From assembly GCA_903960915.1 (NCBI GenBank), contig CAJCCO010000103.1, forward strand, positions 1-64,000: 64,000 nucleotides of DNA. The letters are read 5' to 3'. The notes under the pieces were generated by a model. The model did not search any database. It was not told where the DNA came from and saw only the letters and a program-made list of their open reading frames with translations. Below, piece by piece: positions 9,510 through 17,619 of this stretch (position 1 is its first letter; each line of letters begins with the position of its first letter). A program made the translations under genes and the position numbers. The stretch is from an uncultured beta proteobacterium (GTDB lineage Bacteria > Pseudomonadota > Gammaproteobacteria > Burkholderiales > Burkholderiaceae_C).

Positions 9510-10377
9510 CGCTCAGGCGCCACGGGTTCATGCCGGTCACCAGCAAACAAGACAGCAAGATGAGCGCGCTGCCTGCGTAAAGCACCGGCCCGGTGGCTTC
9601 ACCCAGAAAAATCACCGACCACAGCACACCGAAACCGGTGCTCATGAAGGTTGAACTCAAGCCTGCCACCGGCGTGATGTGGCGCATGATGCGCACAAAA
9701 ATCCAGTAGGCCAAGCCCGAGGTGGCCACGCCCAGCACCAGCACACTCAGGACGGCGGTGAGCGTGAACTGCGCTTGGGGAAAATCGTAAATAGCGCCTG
9801 GCAGCATCATCAACAAGGCCGCAGCATGCATGCCAGCGGTCAGGGTGAGTGGTTCCATGCGTACCGTGGCACGTTTCAGCAAAGGCGTAGAAACGCCCGA
9901 TAGGCCCGCCGCCGCCGTGCAGACCAGCGCCGAGGTGATGAGCGCATCGGACGGATGAACCGGGCCCAGCCGAACCACCAGCGCAGCGCCGAGAAAGCCG
10001 AGCAGGCAACCCATGAGCTTGGTGGGGGTCAGGGTTTCTTCTTTCATCCAGGCCGAGGCAAAGGCGCCGAACAGCACCGAGGTAACCGACAGCAACGCGC
10101 CATAGCCCGCTGGCAAGTGCAGCGATGCCCAGGCGTACAAAACGTGTGGCCCCGCCACGCCCACCAAACCCAGCACAAACAGCTCGCGCCAGTGACCCTT
10201 GGGCCAGGGGTGCTTGAGTACCCGCATGATGGCGGCCAGCACCAGCGTGGCCAGTCCCATGCGTGAGGCTGCCATCAGGTTGGGGCCTAGTACGGGCGCC
10301 GCGATGCGAGTCAGCAAAAAGGAGGCCCCCCACAGGGCGGACAATGCAACCAGTTGCAGAAAATATTTGTTTTTCAT
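9484..10377 (-). CDS. EamA-family (DMT superfamily) transporter
   Basis: A 297-residue inner-membrane protein with ten hydrophobic segments arranged as two EamA repeats (about residues 5-140 and 150-285). The N-terminal LQLVALSALWGASFLLTRIA is typical of the drug/metabolite transporter superfamily, whose members mostly export amino acids or small metabolites. It is convergent with, and overlaps by 26 bp, the MFS gene, and is divergent from aroQ. Substrate cannot be inferred. Confidence 0.87.
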   Translation of the reverse strand: MKNKYFLQLVALSALWGASFLLTRIAAPVLGPNLMAASRMGLATLVLAAIMRVLKHPWPKGHWRELFVLGLVGVAGPHVLYAWASLHLPAGYGALLSVTSVLFGAFASAWMKEETLTPTKLMGCLLGFLGAALVVRLGPVHPSDALITSALVCTAAAGLSGVSTPLLKRATVRMEPLTLTAGMHAAALLMMLPGAIYDFPQAQFTLTAVLSVLVLGVATSGLAYWIFVRIMRHITPVAGLSSTFMSTGFGVLWSVIFLGEATGPVLYAGSALILLSCLLVTGMNPWRLSVNALTSKP

Positions 10378-10456
10378 GGGGCAGTGCAGGGCGGGCAGGG
10401 ATGCTCAAACCATTCTATAGGCCGCCCCCCAGGCAAGGCTGACACCCGCCCTGGGT

Positions 10457-10484
10457 GCGCAAACGCTGTAACGCTTGCGCTTTT
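10457..10484 (+). other. Stem-loop followed by TTTT in the aroQ leader region
   Basis: GCGCAAACG and CGCTTGCGC form an imperfect stem around ctgtaa and are followed by TTTT. It looks like a small intrinsic terminator on the plus strand, yet no plus-strand gene precedes it; it lies in the gap between the divergent EamA gene and aroQ. It could be an attenuator, an operator or chance. Confidence 0.35.
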
Positions 10485-10566
10485 GCGGCCTCAGCCGGGC
10501 AGGCTCCCTGATAATCAGGCCCAACCCTTGGCGGCTGGGTGCTCTGAAGACCGTCAATAACTTGGA

Positions 10567-11034
10567 ATGACTGCGCAAGAAATGAACAAAACCGCACTGA
10601 TCCTGAACGGCCCCAACCTCAACCTGCTGGGAACCCGTGAACCCGCCGTTTACGGCGCACACACCTTGGCCGACGTGGAGGCCCTGTGTGCCAAGGCCTG
10701 CGCCACCCACGGTTTGACGCTGGACTTTCGGCAAAGCAACCACGAAGGCGAGTTGGTCGACTGGCTGCATGAGGCGGGGGGTCTCCACGCGGCAGGCAAA
10801 CTCGCCGGCGTTATTCTGAATGCCGGCGCCTACACCCACACCTCGGTGGCCTTGCATGACGCGATCAAGGGCACCGGCATCACACTCATTGAGTTGCATA
10901 TTTCCAATGTGTTTGCCCGTGAAGCGTTTCGCCACCATTCCTATATTTCTCCCGTGGCTAAAGCGGTGATGTGCGGCTTTGGCGTCAATGGCTATGCCTT
11001 GGCGGTTGCCGGACTGGCCCAGTTGCAGGCCTGA
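10567..11034 (+). CDS. aroQ: Type II 3-dehydroquinate dehydratase
   Basis: Catalyses dehydration of 3-dehydroquinate to 3-dehydroshikimate. The 155-residue length is that of the small dodecameric type II enzyme. Motifs: [13 protein letters not shown] with the active-site loop that follows, [16 protein letters not shown] near residue 57, [15 protein letters not shown] near 88 and [17 protein letters not shown] near 110, which hold the catalytic tyrosine-loop, Asn and His positions. A second ATG 15 nt in (MNKTALIL) could be the true start; neither has a strong ribosome site. Confidence 0.95.
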   Translation: MTAQEMNKTALILNGPNLNLLGTREPAVYGAHTLADVEALCAKACATHGLTLDFRQSNHEGELVDWLHEAGGLHAAGKLAGVILNAGAYTHTSVALHDAIKGTGITLIELHISNVFAREAFRHHSYISPVAKAVMCGFGVNGYALAVAGLAQLQA

Positions 11035-11063
11035 GTCAGCGCTCTGGTTGCCGAAGCAGCGCC

Positions 11064-11483
11064 ATGACCGATCCCGCCGGAGCGCCGCTTCTGATCGTCG
11101 ATGAGGGCGAGGTTGAATTCAACGCTATTCGAGCGCAGGGCGCGGGCGGGCAAAACGTCAACAAGGTGTCCAGCGCTATTCATCTGCGCTTTGACATTGC
11201 CGCCTCATCGCTGCCCGAAGACGTGAAAGAGCGCTTGCTGGCCTTGCACGACAGCCGCATCACCAAAGCCGGTGTGCTGGTGATCAAGGCGCAGCAGCAC
11301 CGCACCCAGGAAATGAACCGTTTGGACGCCTTGCTGCGTCTGCATGAGTTGGTCAACAGCGTGGCACAAGCGCCCAAGACGCGCCGGCCCACCAAACCGA
11401 GCTACGGCTCCAAACAAAGACGCCTGGCCAGCAAAAGCCAGCGCGCGCAAACCAAGGCGTTGCGCGGCCCGGTCAAAGACTGA
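11064..11483 (+). CDS. arfB: Peptidyl-tRNA hydrolase ArfB (ribosome rescue)
   Basis: A 139-residue class I release-factor-like protein that hydrolyses peptidyl-tRNA on stalled ribosomes. The GGQ motif lies at residues 28-30 in RAQGAGGQNVNKVSSA. The protein lacks the codon-recognition domain of RF1/RF2 and ends in a lysine/arginine-rich tail (SYGSKQRRLASKSQRAQTK), which in ArfB inserts into the empty mRNA channel. The start at 11064 excludes an upstream open stretch without similarity. It is 29 nt downstream of aroQ. Confidence 0.92.
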   Translation: MTDPAGAPLLIVDEGEVEFNAIRAQGAGGQNVNKVSSAIHLRFDIAASSLPEDVKERLLALHDSRITKAGVLVIKAQQHRTQEMNRLDALLRLHELVNSVAQAPKTRRPTKPSYGSKQRRLASKSQRAQTKALRGPVKD

Positions 11484-11577
11484 ACTGGTCCTGACGCACG
11501 CGATTTGCGCTGCCGCAAGCCTGGCCCTGGCGCGCCCTGCCAGCATGGTCTGTCCCATGCACTGGAGGCGCTTTGTC

Positions 11578-12168
11578 ATGACCCCGCAAAAAATACTGTT
11601 GATTCAGGGCCACCCCGATCCCCTCATTCCCCACCTGTGCCACGCGCTGGAAGACGCCTACGCCCAAGGCGCCGAGTCAGCAGGCCATGCGGTGCGCCGC
11701 GTGGCGGTGGCGCAGCTGGACTTTCCGCTCTTGCGCAGCCAGGTGGCGTGGGAGAGCGACACCTTGCCGCCGGTTTTGGGGCCGGCACAGCAAGATATGG
11801 CCTGGGCCACGCACCTGGTGTTTTTCTTTCCGCTGTGGCTGGGCGATATGCCGGCCTTGCTCAAAGGTTTTCTGGAGCAGGTGGCGCGTCCGGGCTTTGC
11901 CTTCAAATCCGATGCGTCCAACCCCTTCGGCCAAAAAGCCCTGAGCGGGCGCTCGGCCCGTGTGGTGGTGACCATGGGCATGCCCGCTTTGCTGTACCGC
12001 TGGTACTTTCGGGCGCACAGCGTGAAGTCGCTGGAGCGCAACGTGCTGGGCTTTGTCGGCATGTCGCCCATCCATGAAACGCTGGTTGGCACGGTGGACA
12101 AGCTCGATGAGGCGGGCTTCAAAAAATGGCAGGCCAAGTTGCACCAGTTGGGCGTTGCCGCGCAATAA
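11578..12168 (+). CDS. Flavodoxin-like NAD(P)H-dependent oxidoreductase
   Basis: A 196-residue protein of the flavodoxin-fold quinone reductase family (MdaB/KefF/NQO type), which binds FMN or FAD and transfers two electrons from NAD(P)H to quinones or similar acceptors. Seen: the N-terminal ILLIQGHPDP with the phosphate-binding loop, HLVFFFPLWLGDMPALLKGFLEQV near residue 80, and a GMPALLYRWYFRAH stretch near 140. A GGAGG at 11564-11568 lies 9 nt before the ATG at 11578 and fixes the start. The physiological acceptor is unknown. Confidence 0.85.
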   Translation: MTPQKILLIQGHPDPLIPHLCHALEDAYAQGAESAGHAVRRVAVAQLDFPLLRSQVAWESDTLPPVLGPAQQDMAWATHLVFFFPLWLGDMPALLKGFLEQVARPGFAFKSDASNPFGQKALSGRSARVVVTMGMPALLYRWYFRAHSVKSLERNVLGFVGMSPIHETLVGTVDKLDEAGFKKWQAKLHQLGVAAQ

Positions 12169-12297
12169 GTGCCAGAGAAGCGGGCGCTAAGGGCCGGTCG
12201 CCTACTTGGCCGGATGCAATAGACTACGGGCCGCGCTGATTGGCGCATGAATCGAACAAAGGCGCCGTCCCGTTGGGGCGCGGCACCAGGAGAAAAA

Positions 12298-13254
12298 ATG
12301 GCTATCCAGTGGTTTCCGGGTCATATGCATCTGACCAAACAAGCCATCACAGAACGTATCAAAAATATTGATGTGGTGATTGAGCTGCTCGATGCCCGCC
12401 TGCCCGGCTCCAGCGCCAACCCCATGCTGGCTGAGCTGACTGCAGGCAAGCCCGCGCTCAAAGTGTTGAACAAACAAGACTTGGCCGACCCCGCCTACAC
12501 CGCGCTGTGGCTGGCCCACTACAACAGCCAGAGCGGCACGCGGGCGCTGGCTTTGGATGCCAGTGTCACCGCGCCGGCCAAGGCCTTGGCCACCGCCTGT
12601 TTTGAACTGGCACCTAAACGCGGCGGCATGGTCAAGCCCATGCGGGTGTTGATTTGTGGCATTCCCAACGTGGGCAAATCGACGCTGATCAACACCCTCA
12701 CAGGCAAGCGCGCCACCAAAACCGGCGACGAAGCCGGTATCACCAAGATTGAACAGCGCATCTCCCTGGCGGACGACTTCTACCTCTACGACACCCCGGG
12801 CGTGCTTTGGCCGCGCATCATTGTGGCCAAAAGTGGCTACAACCTGGCCGCCAGTGGCGCCATTGGCCGCAATGCCTTCAACGAAGAAGAGGTGGCGCTG
12901 GAACTTTTGGACTGCCTTATCAAGCATTACCCCACCCTGCTGGAGGCGCGCTACAAGCTGGACCCTGTGGCAGGCTTGCGTGACGAAGAAGTGCTTGAAG
13001 CGATTGGCCGCAAGCGCGGCGCTTTGCAGTCAGGCCAGCGCGTGAATATGCAAAAGGCGGCAGAAATCGTGATTTACGACTTTCGTGCCGCCGTCATGGG
13101 CCGCATCAGTCTGGAAACGCCTGAAGAATTCGCCCAGTGGCTGGCCGCTGGGCAAAAGTTGGACGCCGAGCGCCAGGTCAAGAAGGATGCGATTGAGCTG
13201 GACCGGAAAATTCGCTTCAAAAAAATCCCCCGGCCTGACAAGCGGGAATCTTGA
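12298..13254 (+). CDS. ylqF: Ribosome biogenesis GTPase YlqF/RbgA family
   Basis: A 318-residue circularly permuted GTPase that helps assemble the large ribosomal subunit. The G-motifs occur in permuted order: NKQD (G4) near residue 58, then the P-loop GIPNVGKST (G1) near residue 120 and DTPGV (G3) near 163. The N-terminal IQWFPGHMHLTKQAI is the family signature. The start at 12298 is supported by AGGAG 8 nt upstream; an in-frame ATG at 12247 is less likely. The C-terminal domain (ANTAR-like helices, residues 220-318) is present. Confidence 0.92.
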   Translation: MAIQWFPGHMHLTKQAITERIKNIDVVIELLDARLPGSSANPMLAELTAGKPALKVLNKQDLADPAYTALWLAHYNSQSGTRALALDASVTAPAKALATACFELAPKRGGMVKPMRVLICGIPNVGKSTLINTLTGKRATKTGDEAGITKIEQRISLADDFYLYDTPGVLWPRIIVAKSGYNLAASGAIGRNAFNEEEVALELLDCLIKHYPTLLEARYKLDPVAGLRDEEVLEAIGRKRGALQSGQRVNMQKAAEIVIYDFRAAVMGRISLETPEEFAQWLAAGQKLDAERQVKKDAIELDRKIRFKKIPRPDKRES

Positions 13255-13259
13255 GTGAC

Positions 13260-13553
13260 TCAAACGCCGCCGTTGAGTGCCAGGTCTGAGCACGGATACG
13301 CCACGCAGGGCAGCACGTAGCCGTCAGCCTTTTCTTCGGCGCTGAGGCCCGGCCAGTCGATCTCGTAACGCACCTGGCCGCGCGTCAGTTGGCCCATGCA
13401 GGTGCGGCAGGTGCCATTGCGGCAGGCGCTGGGCCAGTCGATTCCGCCTTGCTCCATCGAGATCAACAGGGGTTCCTGCGTCCAGGCATCGAATTGCTGG
13501 CCCTCGGGCTCGGTGGTGGCGATGAAAAATGGAGGGGTGTCGGGGGCGTTCAT
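13260..13553 (-). CDS. 2Fe-2S ferredoxin, plant type
   Basis: A 97-residue single-domain ferredoxin. Cysteines 44, 49, 52 (in CRNGTCRTC) and 83 match the plant-type CX4CX2C...C ligand pattern. It carries no fused reductase, so it must pair with a partner elsewhere. It is convergent with ylqF (5-nt gap) and divergent from the old-yellow-enzyme gene, 68 nt away. The specific electron-transfer role cannot be deduced. Confidence 0.9.
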   Translation of the reverse strand: MNAPDTPPFFIATTEPEGQQFDAWTQEPLLISMEQGGIDWPSACRNGTCRTCMGQLTRGQVRYEIDWPGLSAEEKADGYVLPCVAYPCSDLALNGGV

Positions 13554-13621
13554 GGCCCTATTTTAAGAACGGCAGGCCCGCTCAAGAGGCGCGTGTTCAT
13601 TTGATCGAGAATGCAGGCCTT

Positions 13622-14887
13622 ATGCATGCAACACCAAGCCCCACACTTTTCTCCCCGCTGACCCTGCCCAACGGCCAGATCGTTCCCAACCGCCTGGCCA
13701 AAGCCGCCATGGAGGAAAACATGGCGGGTCCCGGCCAGGTGCCAGATGAGCGGCTGTTCCAGCTGTACCAAACCTGGGCGCAGGGCGGTATGGGCCTGAT
13801 CCTCACGGGCAATGTGATGGTGGACCCGCGCGCCATGACCGGGCCGGGTGGCGTGGTCTTGCAACAGGGCAGTGACCTGACACCCTTCAAGCGCTGGGCG
13901 CAGGCGGCTCGCTCGGGTGGTGCGCAGGTGTGGATGCAGATCAACCACCCCGGGCGCCAGGTCATGGCGGCCATGGGCCAGCCGGGCTGGGCGCCGTCTG
14001 AGGTGGCGCTGGACCTGGGCAAGCACTCCCATTTGATCGCCAAGCCGCAAGCCATGACCGAGGCTGACATCGCCCACACCACGGCCCGCTTCGCCGACAC
14101 GGCGCGCCTGGCCTGCGAGGCCGGGTTCACCGGCGTGCAAGTGCATGCCGCGCATGGTTATTTGCTGAGTCAATTTTTATCACCACTGACCAACCGGCGC
14201 ACCGACCGGTGGGGCGGCACGCTGGAAAACCGGGCGCGTTTTCTGCTGGCGGTGGTCCAGGCCGTGCGCGCAGCGGTGCCAGCCGATTTTTGCGTGGCGG
14301 TCAAACTCAACTCGGCCGATTTTCAGCGGGGTGGATTTGATGAAAAAGATGCCCAGTTGGTGGTGCACATGCTGGGTGGCCTGGGGGTCGACTTGGTGGA
14401 GTTGTCCGGGGGCAGCTACGAGGCGCCCGCCATGCAAGGCGAGTCAAGGGACGGCCGCAGCCTGGCCCGCGAAGCCTATTTCTTGACCTTTGCGCAGGAG
14501 ATCGCCCAAACCGCACGCATACCCCTCATGACCACAGGCGGCATAGGCCGGCTGGAAGTGGCGCAGACGGTGCTGGGTCATGGCGTGGCCATGGTGGGCA
14601 TGGCCACTGCGTTGGCCATGAACCCGGCGTTGCCGCTGGCTTGGCGCGAAGGGCGTGCGCTGGATGCACCCCGCCCGGTGAATAAACTCAAGAACAAAGT
14701 GCTGGCCGCCTTGGCCACCATGGCGCTGATCAAACGCCAGTTGCACCGCCTTGGCGCCGGCCAACAGCCCCATCCCGGCCAGAGTGCCGTGCTGAGCCTG
14801 CTGCTGGACCAACTGCGCACCAAACGCCTGACCCGGCGCTACCGGCGCTGGTTGCTTGCCCTGGTGCCCAGCCACGGCGCCCCTTGA
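13622..14887 (+). CDS. NADH:flavin oxidoreductase, old yellow enzyme family
   Basis: A 421-residue TIM-barrel FMN enzyme that reduces activated C=C bonds. Motifs: PNRLAKAAMEENMA near the N-terminus, QINHPGRQ near residue 118, the substrate-binding HAAHGYLLSQFLSPLTNRR (near 175) and LVELSGGSYE near 258, plus TTGGIG near 305. A C-terminal extension after about residue 360 is rich in Arg/Gln and is not part of the barrel. The start at 13622 gives the family N-terminus. Substrate unknown. Confidence 0.87.
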   Translation: MHATPSPTLFSPLTLPNGQIVPNRLAKAAMEENMAGPGQVPDERLFQLYQTWAQGGMGLILTGNVMVDPRAMTGPGGVVLQQGSDLTPFKRWAQAARSGGAQVWMQINHPGRQVMAAMGQPGWAPSEVALDLGKHSHLIAKPQAMTEADIAHTTARFADTARLACEAGFTGVQVHAAHGYLLSQFLSPLTNRRTDRWGGTLENRARFLLAVVQAVRAAVPADFCVAVKLNSADFQRGGFDEKDAQLVVHMLGGLGVDLVELSGGSYEAPAMQGESRDGRSLAREAYFLTFAQEIAQTARIPLMTTGGIGRLEVAQTVLGHGVAMVGMATALAMNPALPLAWREGRALDAPRPVNKLKNKVLAALATMALIKRQLHRLGAGQQPHPGQSAVLSLLLDQLRTKRLTRRYRRWLLALVPSHGAP

Positions 14888-14951
14888 CGTTCTAACTGAC
14901 TGCGCCCCGCACCTTGATATTTATCCTCCTGTGCATCAACATCGAGCCACC

Positions 14952-15872
14952 ATGAAAAGCCTGCTGCCGCTGAGTCTCCTGATTCGACCCGATAAAAACG
15001 ACCCTCGCCCGCTGGTGATTTACCACGGCCGCTATTGCCCGGACGGTTTTGCTGCCGCGCTTGCTGCCTGGCTGTTTTACGAGGGCCAAGCCGAATTTCT
15101 GGGGCTGGACCATGGCGACATCAAGTCGGTGGCTGACTTGCCTGAGCTGACCGGGCGTGCGGTTTACATCCTGGACTTTTCGTTTTCCAAAGAGCTGATG
15201 CAGGCCATTGAAGCGCAGGCCGCCAAGTTGGTGATGCTGGACCACCACCGCAGCGCCGCTGAAAAGCTCGACGGCTTTGCCTGCCGCTGCGGCGTGGTGC
15301 ATTTCGACATGAACAAATCGGGCGCGCGCCTGGCCTGGGAATTCTTCCTGATGGACCAGCCGCTGCCTGACCTGGTGCGCTTTGTGGAAGACCGCGATAT
15401 TTGGGTCTGGCAATACCCTGAGAGCCCCGGCTTTCTGGCGGCGCTGGACATGGAGCCCCATACGTTTGAGCGCTGGCACGAGATTGCTCGCTTTGACGCA
15501 CAGCAGCGCGCCGCCTACATTGAGCGCGGGCGCGCCATGGACGACAAATTCAGCAAACTGTGTGAAGGCATTGCCGAAGGCGCGCAAGCCCTGGTGTTCA
15601 ACGGCATCAGCGGCGTGATGGTCAACGCCCCGGGCGCTTTTCACAGTGTGGTGGGTGACCTGCTGTCCAAACAAGGCCACGCGTTTGCCCTGATGTGGAG
15701 CATCGATAAATCGGGTGGGGTGAAAGCCGGGTTGCGCTCTCAGCGCGATTTCAATTGCATCCCCCTGGCGGAGAGTCTGGGCGGCGGTGGTCATGCACAG
15801 GCCTGTGGTTTCAAGATGAGCGCTGCGCGCTTGCCAGAATTGCTGAGCGGTACGTTTGTTGCCAGCCGTTAG
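14952..15872 (+). CDS. DHH-family phosphoesterase
   Basis: A 306-residue protein with an N-terminal DHH domain and a C-terminal DHHA1 domain. Metal-binding motifs are HGRYCPDG (near residue 25), LDFSF (75), the eponymous DHH at residues 97-99 and EDRDIW near 140. The C-terminus carries GGGGHAQACGF, the DHHA1 nucleic-acid or nucleotide-binding motif. Related enzymes cleave nanoRNA or cyclic dinucleotides, but this branch has no assigned substrate. The start at 14952 is preferred over an upstream extension that overlaps the OYE gene. No ribosome site is obvious. Confidence 0.85.
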   Translation: MKSLLPLSLLIRPDKNDPRPLVIYHGRYCPDGFAAALAAWLFYEGQAEFLGLDHGDIKSVADLPELTGRAVYILDFSFSKELMQAIEAQAAKLVMLDHHRSAAEKLDGFACRCGVVHFDMNKSGARLAWEFFLMDQPLPDLVRFVEDRDIWVWQYPESPGFLAALDMEPHTFERWHEIARFDAQQRAAYIERGRAMDDKFSKLCEGIAEGAQALVFNGISGVMVNAPGAFHSVVGDLLSKQGHAFALMWSIDKSGGVKAGLRSQRDFNCIPLAESLGGGGHAQACGFKMSAARLPELLSGTFVASR

Positions 15873-15882
15873 CGGGTGCTGC

Positions 15883-16608
15883 TCAGCAACCCAGTAGATC
15901 GGCCAGAACCAGAAAATCTCGGGCGTGCCAGGTATTGGCCGGGTCAGGCGACACATCTTTGGGCTGCCCGGCACCCATCTCCAGCGGGCGCTCAATGTAC
16001 GCAGTTTGTAAACCGCAGGCGCGGGCGGCGGCCAGGTCGTCCTGGTGCGCAGCCACCAGCATCACTTGCGCAGTCGCCAGGTCAAACACCCGGGCCACGC
16101 CCAGGTATGTGGCGGGGTCGGGCTTGTAGGCCTTGAAGACTTCGGCCGACAGAATGCAGTCCCAGGGCAGACCCCCGTGCTTGGCCATGTGCGTGAGCAG
16201 GCGAATATTGCCGTTGGACAGTGTGCAGATGACAAAGCGTGTTTTCAGCCGTGTCAGGCCCGCCACCACATCGGGCCAGGGGTCGAGCCGGTGCCAGGCG
16301 GTGTTGAGGTGCTGCTTTTGCCCATCGCTCAGGTGGGTGATGCCAAAGTCTTTGAGCACGTCCTCCAGAATCAGGCGGTGCAGGTCGTCAATCAGGGTCC
16401 AGCCCAGTTCGCCTGACATCACGCGGCGCATGGCAGGCTGGTAGCCCGCGCGCCAGGCCAGCGCAAAAGCGTTAGCGTCCACGTCCGGGCACAGGGCCAG
16501 CACCTCGCGCGAAATGCCGCTGTGCCAGTCCACCACGGTGCCAAAAATATCAAAGGCTAGAACTTGGGGCGTCACTTGGGGCGAGGCGGGGTGGTTCAGC
16601 AGGTTCAT
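15883..16608 (-). CDS. HAD-superfamily hydrolase, 2-haloacid dehalogenase type II
   Basis: A 241-residue HAD hydrolase of the L-2-haloacid dehalogenase branch. Asp20 in LAFDIFGTVVDWHSG is the nucleophile, TLSNGN near residue 133 is motif II, FKAYKPDPATY near 160 holds the motif III lysine and VAAHQDDLAAARACG near 187 is motif IV. The residues after the nucleophile (FGTVVDWHSG) are those of true type II dehalogenases, though many members act on other substrates. It starts 16 nt after an alpha/beta hydrolase with an aspartate nucleophile on the same strand, an arrangement that would suit serial dehalogenation but does not prove it. Confidence 0.85.
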   Translation of the reverse strand: MNLLNHPASPQVTPQVLAFDIFGTVVDWHSGISREVLALCPDVDANAFALAWRAGYQPAMRRVMSGELGWTLIDDLHRLILEDVLKDFGITHLSDGQKQHLNTAWHRLDPWPDVVAGLTRLKTRFVICTLSNGNIRLLTHMAKHGGLPWDCILSAEVFKAYKPDPATYLGVARVFDLATAQVMLVAAHQDDLAAARACGLQTAYIERPLEMGAGQPKDVSPDPANTWHARDFLVLADLLGC

Positions 16609-16624
16609 GGGAATTTCTATCAGG

Positions 16625-17449
16625 TCAGGCCACCGGGTTGGCGCCGGGTGTGAGCCACTGCTGTACGCAGGTGTTGAAGGCAGCGGTTTGCTCCACCATG
16701 ACCCAATGGCCGGTGTTGAATGGTTGGACGGTGTTGCCGGGACACGCCGCGAGCTCGGCCAGCCAGGCGGGGCTGTGGAACATGAACGGTTTGCGCGCGC
16801 CGTAGATGTACAGAGTCGGGCAATGCGGTTTGATGGGCGCGGCCCGCTTGAAGCCGCCGGCCAGGCCGAACCATTGCATGGCGTAGGGGTAGTTCATCTG
16901 CCAGCCCATGGCTTGGGGGTTGGCGCGGTAACGCAGGGCGCGCGCCATCCAGCGCGTCATGCGGTTGCCCAAGGCGGCACTGACCGATTTGCCCAAATAC
17001 CAGGCCAGTGCCAGCCAGATCTGGTAGCTGAAAATTTGCCACTTTGCGCTGAGGGAGAGGGATTGTTGAAAAGAGGTGGAATTGTGGTCGCCAATGTCTA
17101 CCGCCACGATGCGCGCCACGCGCTCCGGGTGGCGTGCGGCAAATTCATAGCCAAACATGCAGCCCCAGTCGTGCATCAGCAGCGTCACGGGTGCGCCGGG
17201 GCTGGTGCTGTCTGCCACGGCCAGCAACAGCGCGCTCATGTCGGCCAAGGAGGTGGGGCGGGCGGGTTTTTCCAGGTCAAAGCCCGGCAAGCTCAAGCGC
17301 ACGCATTGAAACTGGGGCGCCAGGGCTTGCACCGTGCTGTCCCACAGGCGGTGGGTGTCGGGCCAACCGTGCAGCATCAGCACGGTGTGCGGGCCGTTGC
17401 CTTCTACAAAAACCTCCAGGTTTTGAATGCTGAGTGAGGTGGTGTTCAT
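16625..17449 (-). CDS. Alpha/beta hydrolase with aspartate nucleophile (epoxide hydrolase/dehalogenase-like)
   Basis: A 274-residue alpha/beta hydrolase. The oxyanion-hole motif is LMLHGWPD near residue 25, and the nucleophile elbow reads LMHDWGC with Asp94 where esterases have serine. This HGWPD/HDWG combination is typical of epoxide hydrolases and haloalkane dehalogenases. The catalytic histidine is in NTGHWVMVEQ near 250. The usual acid position after strand 7 reads YGARKPFMFH, with no Asp at the common place, so the acid may come from another loop. AAGGGAG lies just before the ATG at 17449. The gene probably forms a pair with the HAD gene downstream. Confidence 0.83.
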   Translation of the reverse strand: MNTTSLSIQNLEVFVEGNGPHTVLMLHGWPDTHRLWDSTVQALAPQFQCVRLSLPGFDLEKPARPTSLADMSALLLAVADSTSPGAPVTLLMHDWGCMFGYEFAARHPERVARIVAVDIGDHNSTSFQQSLSLSAKWQIFSYQIWLALAWYLGKSVSAALGNRMTRWMARALRYRANPQAMGWQMNYPYAMQWFGLAGGFKRAAPIKPHCPTLYIYGARKPFMFHSPAWLAELAACPGNTVQPFNTGHWVMVEQTAAFNTCVQQWLTPGANPVA

Positions 17450-17619
17450 GCGCTCCCTTATATAGTTTTTTGCTCAACTGCCCGCACTGTACCCGAGCCC
17501 TGCCCGAGGGGAAGGCTGGCGCAAGGCCTGGTTGAGCTGGTCGATGGGCAGGGCCCAGTTCGGCGAGGTTTTGAAAAAAACATACGAGGTGCGCAGACCG
17601 TGGCGCGCGTTGGGTAGCC

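Noticed and set aside
17474-17619. Minus-strand open frame through the gap between panE and the alpha/beta hydrolase
   Set aside because: The upstream half is the panE 3' end in another frame, no family features are visible and no start fits the gap alone.
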